Part shown: piece after piece, positions 14,196 through 24,907 of the stretch
Position numbering within the stretch: position 1 is the stretch's first letter
Layout: every line of letters starts with the position of its first letter
Source of the DNA: Ignelater luminosus
Taxonomy: Eukaryota; Arthropoda; Insecta; Coleoptera; Elateridae
Length of the DNA stretch: 64,000 nt
Direction: 5' to 3'
NCBI GenBank assembly: GCA_011009095.1
Contig: VTPC01008275.1
Span: 135,554 to 199,553 of the forward strand
Notes under the pieces: model-generated
What the model was told of the DNA's origin: nothing
What the model saw: only the letters and a program-made list of their open reading frames with translations
Databases searched by the model: none
Made by a program: the position numbers and the translations under genes

Positions 14196-14209
14196 CTTAC
14201 AACTATTTG

Positions 14210-14932
14210 GCATCAAAAGTTTTGTGTAATATCATCACAATAATCTTGTGAAAAAAACTTTGTACAACAAATACATGATCATCAGCGGTCTTTATTACTT
14301 GCAATGGCACCTAGGAAAATGCTGTGCAGGTGTTGGTATTCTTAGAGGAAGTTTCTACAGCAGGATGGAGGCGTGGTATCGTCACAGTTCTTAATCGTTT
14401 AACAAAGGAATAGTACTAGAGACACCCTACTGCGTAACATTCTAATCAGTGGACCACCTGCAAAACCACAGTTTTGATAGTCAGCGCCCAAACACATTAG
14501 CAAACTTAAGTTTCATTAATTCTTCAAGAATTAATTGTGGTTTTATTTATTATTTTTAATATCAAGAAAGCATCTGAAAGTAGTCATAACTACATATAGA
14601 TTTCTTATATAATTAGGAAAGATTTCTAGTATAACAGATTATCATCGTCTTTATCCTTTAAGCAAAAAGTTTGAACGTTTAATTTCAATATTTTACAGGA
14701 AATATAAATTTTCTTAAAACAATCTTTTAGCGTAATCGATTTACAGATTTACAAAACAAAGGCAACAACGTGAGGTCAAACTGTCATAAAATCATAACCT
14801 TAGAGTACTTTAAGCATCAATAAAATTCTACAAGCCGAGTTAATAGATAAACAGCTCAGTTTACAATACTCAAACTGTCATTCTGCCACAGCCATATACG
14901 ACCCATAAAAATCGTGAACGCTGTATAGTAGG
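14210..14932. other. AT-rich DNA with no recognisable gene
   Basis: This is the flank between the DDE_3 relic and the next TIR element. It holds no coding frame or repeat that I can support. Confidence 0.5.
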
Positions 14933-14934
14933 TA

Positions 14935-15241
14935 CAGAGTGATTGCAGTTGATTGAGGATGGTTTGAATCTCGCGTCAAAGTTTTTCACTTGGTAGGTTG
15001 GCTATAGTGTGTAAGCATTTAGGGTCATCCGGGGGCAGTGTTGCCAGATTTAGCACTTTAGCGTTATCTTTAACACTATAAGAACTAATTTTATTTTATT
15101 TTATTGAAATTCGACGTTTATAGCATACAGCTGGCAACACTGCTCTCTCTGACCCTGAACTCCTGCACACTATAGCCAATCTACCACGTGAAAAACTTCA
15201 GCGCGAAATTAAATCATCCTCAATCAATTGCAATCACTCTG
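14935..15241. mobile_element. 307 bp MITE with long imperfect TIRs
   Basis: The left arm begins CAGAGTGATTGCAGTTGATT and the right arm ends with the matching inverted sequence. The arms pair over roughly 110 bp at about 80% by eye, ending in a shared CAGTGTTGCCAG. TA flanks both ends (14933-14934 and 15242-15243). The small size, lack of coding capacity and TA duplication make it a Tc1/mariner-type MITE or foldback element. Confidence 0.85.
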
Positions 15242-15243
15242 TA

Positions 15244-16667
15244 GAAACATTTAGAATTAACATGTCATGTCAAGTATGCCATGGATCGTTTGCCGATTTT
15301 ATTACTAATAGGCAACACAAGTAGAAGCGGTACAAGCTTGTTTATCATAGACGATGAACAAAATTTCAATTTTTTAAAATCGATTGACACTTTGATAATA
15401 AAGTCATTAACATCAGCTTGACGTGAAAAAATTTTGATCTTATTTACTTAAAAAAAATAGTAATAACGTGGTGACAGGAATCAAAACTTATCCTCGATTT
15501 GTTCAATGGCAGGTTGAATGATAAACTGAACTTTGCATGCCACTATTCGCGACGCGCCGGCCTTTCGATTAACGTTAAGAGCGTAGTTGACGTCGCTCTT
15601 GGTTTATCGCACGTTACGATTTGGTATTAGTTCGTAAAGCTAATGTAAGAAATGGAATTAGCTGTAACAATCCTATTTTGTTTGAGCTTAAAGGTTGGAA
15701 ATTTACAGTTTATGAACCACATCCGTCTTATTAATTTATAATGTAATTATTATTGCTGTTTATGAAATTACGTACGAGTTTCGAACCATTCGTTTATCCA
15801 AAACGGAGAGATAACAATGGAAATGCAAACTGAATATTTTGTTAGGGCTTTAGGATATGTGTAGGTGCCTGTAACAGTGTAACACGAATCGATGCTGATC
15901 TAATTTGATACTTTTTTCTTTATAAGTGTTACAATCATTGCAATACTGCTAAAAGAGAACCTTTTCGGTGAATATTTAGGTACTCGTTTTTGAATAAAAA
16001 ATGTAACACAAAAGTTTACAGTTTTTTCTAAATATTTTAACTCGAAACTTATACGTTCTCACTCTTATAAAAATGTACATATTTATAAATGCTACACCCA
16101 AATTTGTTAAGTATTATCTTATCAGTCTAGATAAACCTTTGTCTGGAAATACGTTTTGCAGTTATAGGATATTCAGGTTTTATTGACAAATTCTTATTTT
16201 TTTTAAATGACGCTTGCTGAATGGTTATGCCTATGAAGGTAGAACGTTCATTATCTATTTTAAAAATTTGTATCATCAACATTCTTGCCAAAGACTAAGA
16301 TTGAAACACACGTTATTTACAGACGAAAAATTATACTACTGAAAAGTTAGATTTTGTGGCTTTTGCAATCATACATTCATTTTTGCATTTTATTGTGCAA
16401 TTCGTTGTTTTGAAGCAAAACCGAATTTTGTAAAAAGTTCCATTTAGTTGAATTATAAATTTATATAAACCTAATCGGCCAATTTCAAAACCAAAATTAA
16501 AATAAAGTAAGTTTAGATTTGGTCTTAGATTCCAAAATAAAAGTGTGTTTTGGCCTAAACTCACTTCAATTTTGTCTTAGAAATAGACTATTATGTTGCA
16601 GTTTGTAACTTAACTTAAATGATGTTGCAACAAAAGCTTTCCATTTGTTTTCATACATAAAAACAAT
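15244..16667. other. AT-rich DNA with no recognisable gene
   Basis: There is a short GC-richer patch near 15541-15600 (GACGCGCCGGCC). The open frame at 16331-16564 (-) has no recognisable feature and is probably spurious. Confidence 0.45.
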
Positions 16668-17388
16668 TTCCTACAAAAAAGTTCCGACTCCCGGAATTGT
16701 ACCACCAATATTTATAATTTTAATTTAGAGGTGAAAATAGGGCTAAAAACGAGTGATCTGATCGCCGCGCGCGCCGCTTAGTTTGCTCTCTTCAACAAAA
16801 ATATTTTTTTTACCTATTAAATATAAATATTAAGGAATAAAAACATTCAGGTATTATTGGGATACATGAATAAACAATAATCAATCGGGAAAAAATGTTT
16901 TGTTTGTTTATTAGTTATGCTTTTGTTAACTAAAGAAATTTTACTAATTGAAAATTTACGTAAAAACCATCATATTTTTTAAACTAAAAACCTGAGATTT
17001 TTTTCACTTCTTGAACTTATTTTCCAAAGGCTACAAAACAGATCCCCGCTCGAAAAATTAAAAAATTGTCAATCTCCACTTTTTTATAAACAATCAAAAA
17101 TTGGTAAAATTTCTTTAGTTAACAAAAGCATAACTAACAAACAAATAGTGGGAAAAATTTTTTTTTGATGGATTATTGTTCATTCATGTATCCCAATAAT
17201 ACCTAAATTTTTTTATTTTTTAATATTTATATTTAATAGGTAAAAAAAATTTTTTTTGTTAAAGAGAGCAAACTAAGCGGCGCGCGCGGCGGCCAGATCA
17301 CACGTTTTTAGCCCTATTTTCACCTCTAAATTAATATTACAAATATTGGTGGTACAATTCTGGGAGTTAAAATTTTTTGGTAGATTTC
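16668..17388. mobile_element. about 720 bp foldback element with GC-rich cores in both arms
   Basis: A large imperfect palindrome. The left arm from about 16687 (ACTCCCGGAATTGTACCACC) pairs with the right arm ending at about 17367 (GGTGGTACAATTCTGGGAGT). Weaker pairing continues about 20 bp outward. The arms are about 300 bp each and join across a short AT-rich loop near 17000-17080. Both arms carry a compact GC-rich segment (CGCCGCGCGCGCCGC at about 16764-16778 and its partner near 17279-17293) in otherwise very AT-rich sequence. There is no coding content. A clear target duplication is not visible, so the superfamily is unknown. Confidence 0.85.
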
Positions 17389-20300
17389 CTGCTCTTTAAG
17401 GATCTTTTTTTTTATTTCGGGTATTTTTCAATATTCTCTGAGATATTTGCAAAAAACGAAACTCCTTTTTTTTCGAATTTGTTTATAACTTTTGCAATTT
17501 TTTCGCGCGGGACTTCGAAATGTTCGAAAAGTTTCTAAATGCCATTCCGAATCGAATGACACCTCGATCATAATTGTTGGTGAAGTCAGGCAAAAAATAG
17601 CCAAAATGGAACTTGTGAACCACACTATTTACAAATTTATTTATTTCTAAATGTTACTATCAATAATAAAAAAAGTAGGTATATACCGAAGAAATAAATT
17701 TCGTACTAGAATTGTCTTACAAAATTTATTACATACAACAAGAATATTGAATCTATAATTCTTAAAGAAACCTTGTTAGTTCTCCCGTAATTCTACCTTT
17801 AAGAAGCCTAAAAATCAAACCATTTCTAGTTTGTAATATACTATCACAAAACATCTGATGTATATCAGAGAAAATTCTACATATATTGAATTTAATGAGG
17901 TGTTCCAAGAAAAGAATTATTAAATATTGAAAATTACAGGTAAAGCATGAGACGTTTTATACATATACAGCGTTGAAACTGTAAGGTTTTCTTTTTGACA
18001 TGCAATGTATCGTGCGTGTTTTACTTCCTTTTTTTCTTTTTATTGTATAAAACACGAGCACACGACATGTATGTTTACTTAAAACATGTAATACTTTGTT
18101 AAATAAATATCTAACAAGAAGGATTATAATAATAATATATAAATTACAAAGGTTACCGAACGAAATGTCAAGAGAATCCGTTAAAACAGAGATTTCTCTT
18201 TTTTGAAAAACAGACCGAACTTCAAAAAAAATTGCCAACAACTACTTTTCCTTGTACAATTTGAAATATGTTTTAATAAAAACCATTCGAGCGTACGTTT
18301 CCTTCCTTGCTCTTAAATAAAGAAGTAAATTGTGCGTAAAAAGACTGCTCGCAATGTCAGTTATTGTTCTGAAAACGCCTTGGAGAAAGTAAATAACACG
18401 CTTTACGACACCCCAAGTGTCTTCAAAGACTACAGGGAAATTGAAAAATTATACCAAAAAGCTCCACATGCTCGGATGTTGTATATTTAAAAGAAAATAT
18501 TCTCATTAAACAAGAACCAGAATGTATGTTGCCTCATAATGGATTTTTAAGAAACAAAATGGAAAATTCGAAATAGCCATAATAAGTTAAAAGTAATTCA
18601 ATTGTTTTTTCATTTTCTTTTTATGTCGTAAAAAAATTATATTTTTGATTACATAATACTAGCAAAATTTAGATTTTATTAGAAAAAATGACATCATTTA
18701 CAGAAAAGAAACCAAAATCTCCTTGGAGATTCTTAAAAGACCCTTCAAGTTTTATATCTTCTTAACACTAGTTGATTTGTTATGCACCCTCTTCGTTTTA
18801 TTTCTTGCGAGAAATAATCTGCAAAGTTTTTTTGTTGGTTTTTCAGTTCACGTAATTCTCTCTTCGCTTTAAGAGTGTTAGTGATGTTATCCGCAAGGTC
18901 TAATCTTGATTACCACCGAGGTCTTGGCCTAGAGTTTAATTAAAAATCTGACTTATGTAGCTGATTTCCAGATTAAAGTTTAGGGAATTAAGGAAAGCAC
19001 AAATTGAAAACAGTATTAATAGCATTAAGGCGCGGTGTATACGAGCAAAAAGCGTAAAGGTAATTTCCTTTTCGAAAACCGAACATTAACTGAAGTGAAA
19101 TTAAAAATTACTTAGGCAGGTAGTTCATTTTAAGATTGAAAGCGCAAAAATAAATGGCTGAAAGGAAAAGATTTTTCGCCATTTTATTTTCAGAACAATA
19201 GTTAAGAGGGCATTCACATTATAAGAGAACATTAATGTCGTTTTTAAACAAAAGACGTTAAGGGTGCACAATGCTATACATAATTGTGTTTTTCATAACC
19301 TTTATTTCATTAAAGATCGATGTGACTGTTAGTAGGTATTTGTTCAACGTAAAGTTAAAATATTGAAGGAAGTTTAATAATTTATGAAGTACTGTTTGTA
19401 TTTCTTGCATTATAAGCTTTATAATGATACCCTAAAAGTAAAGAAAATAAAACAGAAGTAAAAGATCAACAAGAAATATTTTTTTTCTTTAATCAAAAAG
19501 TTAAAATGAATGTTTTTCTGTTTGAAGTGTCCCACTTATAAAAGTATCTATAACAATTCAACCAATTTATTTTGGTCTAGACAAGCTTTAACTCCTTTCC
19601 GTTCTCCTTCTTTTTTTACGACTCTCTATTCTTTGATTCTTCTATAAATATAATTCTGACAATATTAAGCGTCCTTGAAAAAGGTTGTCTAATAGTTTTT
19701 AATAAAAATAATTAAATGAAATTATTATTTCAAAAATATGTAAAAACTAAACTCGTGGAACTCATCAAGATTAAATTAATTTGAAAATTACTCAAAAATA
19801 TGCATATTTAGTCTTCTTCATCTTTAATTTGTTTAATTTCAGAATATTTAAATTTTTAATAGTCTCAATTTGTCTCAACGTTTTTTATTACGTTTTCTCT
19901 CCGACAATTCTAAATTCAAACCTACATATTTTTGATGACAGTGACCAAATTATCTTTGTCGGTTTTACATTGTCCTGCAGTCCTTAAGAGTCTTTAGAGA
20001 TGTAAGTAGTGTGATTTAATTAAGCGATTATAATCAAAGAAAATTTTAATATTAATCCTTTTTGGGGTGTGGCATTTTTTATTAGTATACTTACATCCGA
20101 TGGGATGCGAATAGGATCTCAATAAATAAACAAATAAATAAATGTTTATTGTCCTGCACAAATACTTCATTTACTAAGCCTGCATTACGCTGTTAGCGTC
20201 TCATGATGAAGTACAATTCCCAAACGGAAAAATCGTTTTTATCCAGTCTTTCGCAAACATAAAAACTGCACACAACTTTTAAAATACAATTTAAAGTAAA

Positions 20301-20921
20301 CTTGCTATTCAATTGTATCAAAATTAAGTGGGCGTTCTATTTGGGGAAAATTTACATTTACCATATTTTATATTTTGAAATATCTAGGAAGCCTGTTACG
20401 TTTGTTTTTAAACTCCCTATATATTTATCAAAATTTATGTAACTATTAAAAATTCATGTTATTTGATATGCACATTTGTGAGGCCTGAGAGATCTGTATG
20501 GATAGCGTCGTCATTATACGTGAGATCGTTGCGCAAGGCAAATTAACCACGATTTATTTCGATTTTTTCTCTGCGAGGGTGGAATTGAGAGTTACCTTGC
20601 TTTTTTGTCTGTTTTTGAGTGTTCTCAATTAATCTTCGGGATTTTAGTCTGCCGTTTCTCAGGTATGTGCTTGCTAATGTTATGAAACGCCATCTCCCAA
20701 TTTGTTTTTTTTTCTCAGGAAGGCTTTTGCTCTAACCCGTCCGCTTTGATGAACACAAAAGCCCACCTACATCTTGGTAAGATTAGGAACTTTTTTATTT
20801 CCATACCATAGGACCGCCTATAGGATTATTCTTGTTTCAGGGCTTTAATTTCACATCAGCTGTAATTCAACGTCATTTTAAATTTAACTCACCTTCACCT
20901 TTAACGTCATTTTTAATATAC
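17389..20921. other. AT-rich DNA with no recognisable gene, with one TAAA-type microsatellite
   Basis: No convincing coding frame. Positions 20121-20143 carry a short AATA/AAAC microsatellite. A sequence at 20565-20820 is somewhat GC-richer but not coding in any recognisable way. Confidence 0.5.
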
Positions 20922-21250
20922 AGGGTGATCATTTTAAAACTTCCCACCCTGAATATCTTGCAAACCAAAAGAGATATCGAGATAACTCCAACGGCATTTT
21001 CTTATACCGGGAGAAGGAGACTAAACTTTGTACAAAGTTTTTGATTAAGATTCTACCCTTAAGCTCCAGTCACCCCCACTTTAAAATTTTAAATTGGATG
21101 ATATAGCATGTGGCACATCAAATTAAAGGTCTTCAATACCAGAATGCAGTGGTGCTTAAAAAAATGAAATCAGCCGATTGGTTCTCAAAGAACTAATTTT
21201 TTTATTTTAATAAAGGTACATTATTAAATTTATCGTAATAGATGCTAGAA
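20921..21250 (+). repeat. TACAGGGTG-headed repeat
   Basis: The sequence starting TACAGGGTGATCATTTTAAA at about 20922 has the start seen at the ends of many insect Tc/mariner-like and MITE repeats. A CACCCTG follows shortly after. No matching inverted end was found inside the window, so the right boundary is a guess. I see no coding content. Confidence 0.4.
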
Positions 21251-21592
21251 TTGCACTCCATTGGTTACTAGGCAATAATACATGAAATTCATTGTAATTT
21301 TAGATAAGTAAAGTAAAATAGGTTTTACCCATCCTCTAGCCGGGCGAATAAGCGCCCAAATGTAATTGTTTATAGAAATAAATTTATTATAACGGGGTTT
21401 TCGGCGCGTTATAAGCCGTGAAGTGTTTTTAAGAAATAAAGAAAGAATAGGCAACTTTATTCCAATTTAATCTATTTTCTATCGTTTATTGTTTCTGAGA
21501 CCACATTGATAAGTCTAAAATCTTGAACACGATAAATCGAAAAGGTCGGCGAGGTTCTTTTTTGCACACATCCGTTGTAAGTTTGAAATATA

Positions 21593-22398
21593 CAGTGTGT
21601 AAAGCGATGGAGTATACAAGAGGGAAAATTTTTTATTTTTGGTCTTAGGACAAAATGTTACTCTTGATAAAGTTTTCTGCTTGTTTCAAAACCTCCAATA
21701 ATGTTAATATAATTTCGATGTTACCAACCTCTGGGAATGCAAAGCATAACCACAACGAACTCTTCTTTTGTTACTTTTTTCAAACTTTGGCGGCCATTTT
21801 GACCATGTTTCCGAAGAGTTATCAAAAAAAAAACGAAAATGCGTCGTTGTTTTCAGTTTTTGATGTAGAATCCAAATCTGAAGTCAAAATTTGAAAATTT
21901 GACAAAAAATGCGGACAGACAGACAGACTTCGCAAATTCAGTAACGACTCCCTCGGAGTTTATTGAAAATTTAAGAAAAGGCATTATTTTAAAATAAAAA
22001 ACCACCAAGTCCCAAATTTGTTCAAAAATCAAATTGCCATGTTTCAGCTGCACCCGCAAAAAAAGTTAACGTGATTTTTTAAGTTAATTTAAACGCATTG
22101 TTTTTTAATACAAAAGCGACTGAGTTTCAAATTTGTTAAAACATCGTGTTAGCTGTTTTTGCGGATGGAGGTCAAACATGGTCATCTAATTTTCGAGTAA
22201 ATTTGGAACTTAGTCATTTTTTATTCTAGAATAATGCGTTTTTAAAATTTTCTTCATTATTGTTGGTAACATTGAAATTATATTATCATTATTAGAGGTT
22301 TTGAAACAAGCAGAAAATTTTATCAAGAGTGACAATTTGTCTTAAGACCAATAATAAGAAAGCTTTCCCTCTTGTATACCCCATCGCTGTACACACTG
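21593..22398. mobile_element. 806 bp MITE with TIRs of about 140 bp
   Basis: The left end CAGTGTGTAAAGCGATGGAG pairs with the right end CCATCGCTGTACACACTG. Pairing continues through the AAAACCTC/GAGGTTTT region and the ATTTCGATGTTACCAA region (about 140 bp per arm). TA flanks each end (21591-21592 and 22399-22400). The centre contains a short GACA repeat near 21912-21925. Part of the interior recurs at 54900-55110, so this is a dispersed family. No transposase is encoded. It is probably a non-autonomous Tc1/mariner-type element. Confidence 0.88.
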
Positions 22399-22400
22399 TA

Positions 22401-23207
22401 TATGAATTAATAATCCTTTTGCGAAAATATGTTGAAAATCTCATTATGGTTTTATCTTCTAGAAATATGTACTATGTAAGTAAACAGGAAGGTTTTGAAA
22501 TTTTAAGTTAGTTGCTACCAGAATTAAAACAGATGGGTGCATTTCAGATTTAAAACACGGCATGTAGTAGAACCTCAAGGTCAGTTATTCTTGGTTTATA
22601 ATGCATTGAAAGTCTGAAACTAACCAGAAGTCGTAAATTTTTTAATGTTGTATTTTATTCGATTTTATTTTTTCTGCTAAAGTTTTATTTTTACAGTTAG
22701 GTTTGCCATTATTGTGATTTATGCAAATAATAAAATACTTGAAATTGCGAATGAAAACATTTAAAAATTTCTACTTAACGAGTAAAACTAAAAAAAGTGA
22801 GAACTTATCAATCCCAAAGCAGTGTTTTTCCATCCTAACAGCAGCAATTAAAGTTTAATCTTTAATATGATTAGTTTAAATTGTCATAGACACCCGAATC
22901 CGTTTATACGTAAGTAGATTGAAATCTCGTTGAAAACTTATTTCTATTAATCTTATTGAAACTTGGTTTTTTGCACTCTCCCATCCTATATGATACAATA
23001 CAGTATAAAACAATTTTATCCTCGAAGCGAGTTTTGCATCTTGATGACAGTACGTACTGGTACGAGTATATGTAAGCAGAGCGATGAAAAAGTTCAGAGC
23101 GAAATTTATAATTTGGTTATACCCAACATTAACATTTGTTGTTTTTAGTAAAAATTTTTACTAAAATTTGAAAATTAAAGCAACAGTAAAAAATTAGGTA
23201 ACAGTTT
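22401..23207. other. AT-rich DNA with no recognisable gene
   Basis: Only short open frames (22329-22511 and 22963-23148) occur, without recognisable features. Confidence 0.5.
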
Positions 23208-23826
23208 GATACAGCTACCTCTAGGATTAAACTTGGACAGAAGGAATTTAACTTTACCAATACATGTACGTATATCTATTCAAATCAAATCAAAAGACAC
23301 TTAGAAATTTGACAGTTCACTAGCGAAACGGCTGCCTTGACACTATAATATAGCGGCTACGTTCCTGCTACTCGCCAACAGCGTACCAACCGACAGTACC
23401 ACAACCTAATTTCTTTTTTTCTTTTAACTACTATTAACCTAAACACACCCTTGCTTGAGGTGAAATTCATTAAGAAAATAAACGTTTAACTGCTTCTAAC
23501 CTAACCACACCTTCTCTAGGCCCCCCGTAAGATTGGACCATTTTTCTAGTGAAAGAAGCTGTCCATAACATCCATACGCGGTTCATGTTGCAGCAGGGGA
23601 TTAGTAGTGTGTGCAGCAGCTAAATTAGTTGCCAACTTCATTGTTTATAGTGTGCTATATAACCTAAGATGTGCTTAAAAGTCGTGTTTGTTTTTCGTCG
23701 GTTTCACCAAGATTGGAATAATTTTCTTTACCTTCGGCCACCTAATTGTGTTTTGTAACTAATTCTCTACCTGCTGATACCAAACACTTGCTCTCAAAAC
23801 GTCGTTTTCCTAGAGGTAGCTATATC
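23208..23826. mobile_element. putative 619 bp TIR element
   Basis: GATACAGCTACCTCTAGGA at 23208-23226 is nearly the inverted complement of TCCTAGAGGTAGCTATATC at 23808-23826 (one mismatch in 19). Outside the arms the flanks (GTTT/GAAC) also roughly pair. The interior is GC-richer than its flanks and has CTAACCTAAC-like pieces near 23434 and 23499. No coding domain was recognised. The element type is unknown. Confidence 0.6.
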
Positions 23827-23882
23827 GAACAATTATCGAAAATAAAACTAATTTTTAATATTTGAAAATTTTTTTTATCTCG

Positions 23883-24620
23883 CAGAAACCAAAAATAGAC
23901 CAGAAGACTAAATTGAACATTTTGCTGGAAGCTGAAGAAAATTATCATGGTTCCACTAGACAATTAGCTTTGAATCATGATACCTATCATTCGATGGTAG
24001 TCAAATTATTTGAACAAGAGTAATGCCATCATTATAGGTGTACCTAATACAGAAATTAAATGAAGATGATTCAGAACGTCGGTTACATTTTTGTGAAGAC
24101 TTAATGTTACTCTGCGATAGGGATCTTAACCTTTAAATAACATTGTCCTTTTCATCAAAGCCACTTTTTGCCTCAACATGACTGTTAATCGTCATAACTA
24201 TAAGTATTGGGCACAAGAAAATCCTCATGGGACACAAGAGTCTTACAGCTAGCATCAAGAAAAGGTAATTGTATGCGCCACAATAATAAGAGGTCGTCTT
24301 CTAGGACCTTATTTTTTTAATATATCTGTCAGATATTTGGATTTTCTAAGGTTTGAATTTGCTCCAGCTCTAACAGTTCTTCTCCCAAATAGTGAAGACC
24401 CCCATTTGTCTGGTTTCAACAAGATGGGTCATCTCCTCATCTCGGAGCAGAAGTGCGTCTGTTTCTGAATCTTACATGGCCTGGTAGATGAATAGGACGA
24501 CGAGGACTGCGAGATCGCTGAAATCGCCTTTATAGACTTCTTTTTGTGATTGTAGCACCACTTAAAGTCAACAGTTTTTCATTAATAGACCTAACAATCT
24601 ATGTTTGAAACATCAAATTT
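23883..24620 (+). pseudogene. degenerate Tc3/mariner-like transposase (VNRHN family)
   Basis: Translated pieces follow the order of an insect Tc3-like transposase. First is an N-terminal HTH-like stretch (KTKLNILLEAEENYHGSTRQLA), then LNEDDSERRLHFCEDLMLLCDRD, then the signature TVNRHNYKYWAQENPH, then a GRLLGPYFF motif, and finally a C-terminal core remnant (GRLVDE, FIDFFL, LKSTVFH). Several stops and frameshifts are visible, for example after FEQE at 24020 and after the RDLNL segment. The DDE acids are not all readable. The end is followed within about 300 bp by a terminal repeat related to that at 42085, so it belongs to the same family. Confidence 0.78.
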
Positions 24621-24639
24621 GAACGGAAATGTAAACATC

Positions 24640-24907
24640 GTCCGACAAAAATTGTTGTATAAGGTACCAACAGTTTTTAACCATCATTCAAGCAGTGAAA
24701 AAATCTTATCAAATTCTGCAAAAAATGGGGTTGTAATTTTAAAATAATGGCAATAACCTCATAGCTCAAGAACATGAACTGTCAAAAAAAATCTTTTTTT
24801 GCTCAAATGTGTCCTATTGTAATATAAAATTGACTTGTTCAAAGATTTTTCAAAAAAGAAAAAACATAACCAAATTATGGATTTTATTTCAAACTTTATC
24901 ACCACTT
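24640..24907 (+). repeat. 3' terminal repeat of the Tc3-like element
   Basis: This segment matches, at roughly 80% by eye, the arms at 42085-42360 and 44760-45010. Shared landmarks are the CCATCATTCAA segment, GTTGTAATT, CATAGCTCAAGAACAT, and the terminal TTTATCACCACTTTGTA. The end is flanked by TA-like sequence. It directly follows the dead transposase at 23883-24620. A short stretch just before it (SNLNGNVN) matches the residue string near the C-terminus of the related copy at about 42.5 kb. Confidence 0.75.

Noticed and set aside
17957-18241. 94-residue minus-strand open frame
   Set aside because: Low complexity and AT-driven. No recognisable motif, start context or conserved partner.
23434-23515. 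Telomere-like CCTAA repeats
   Set aside because: Only two isolated CTAACCTAA-like strings, not a tandem array.
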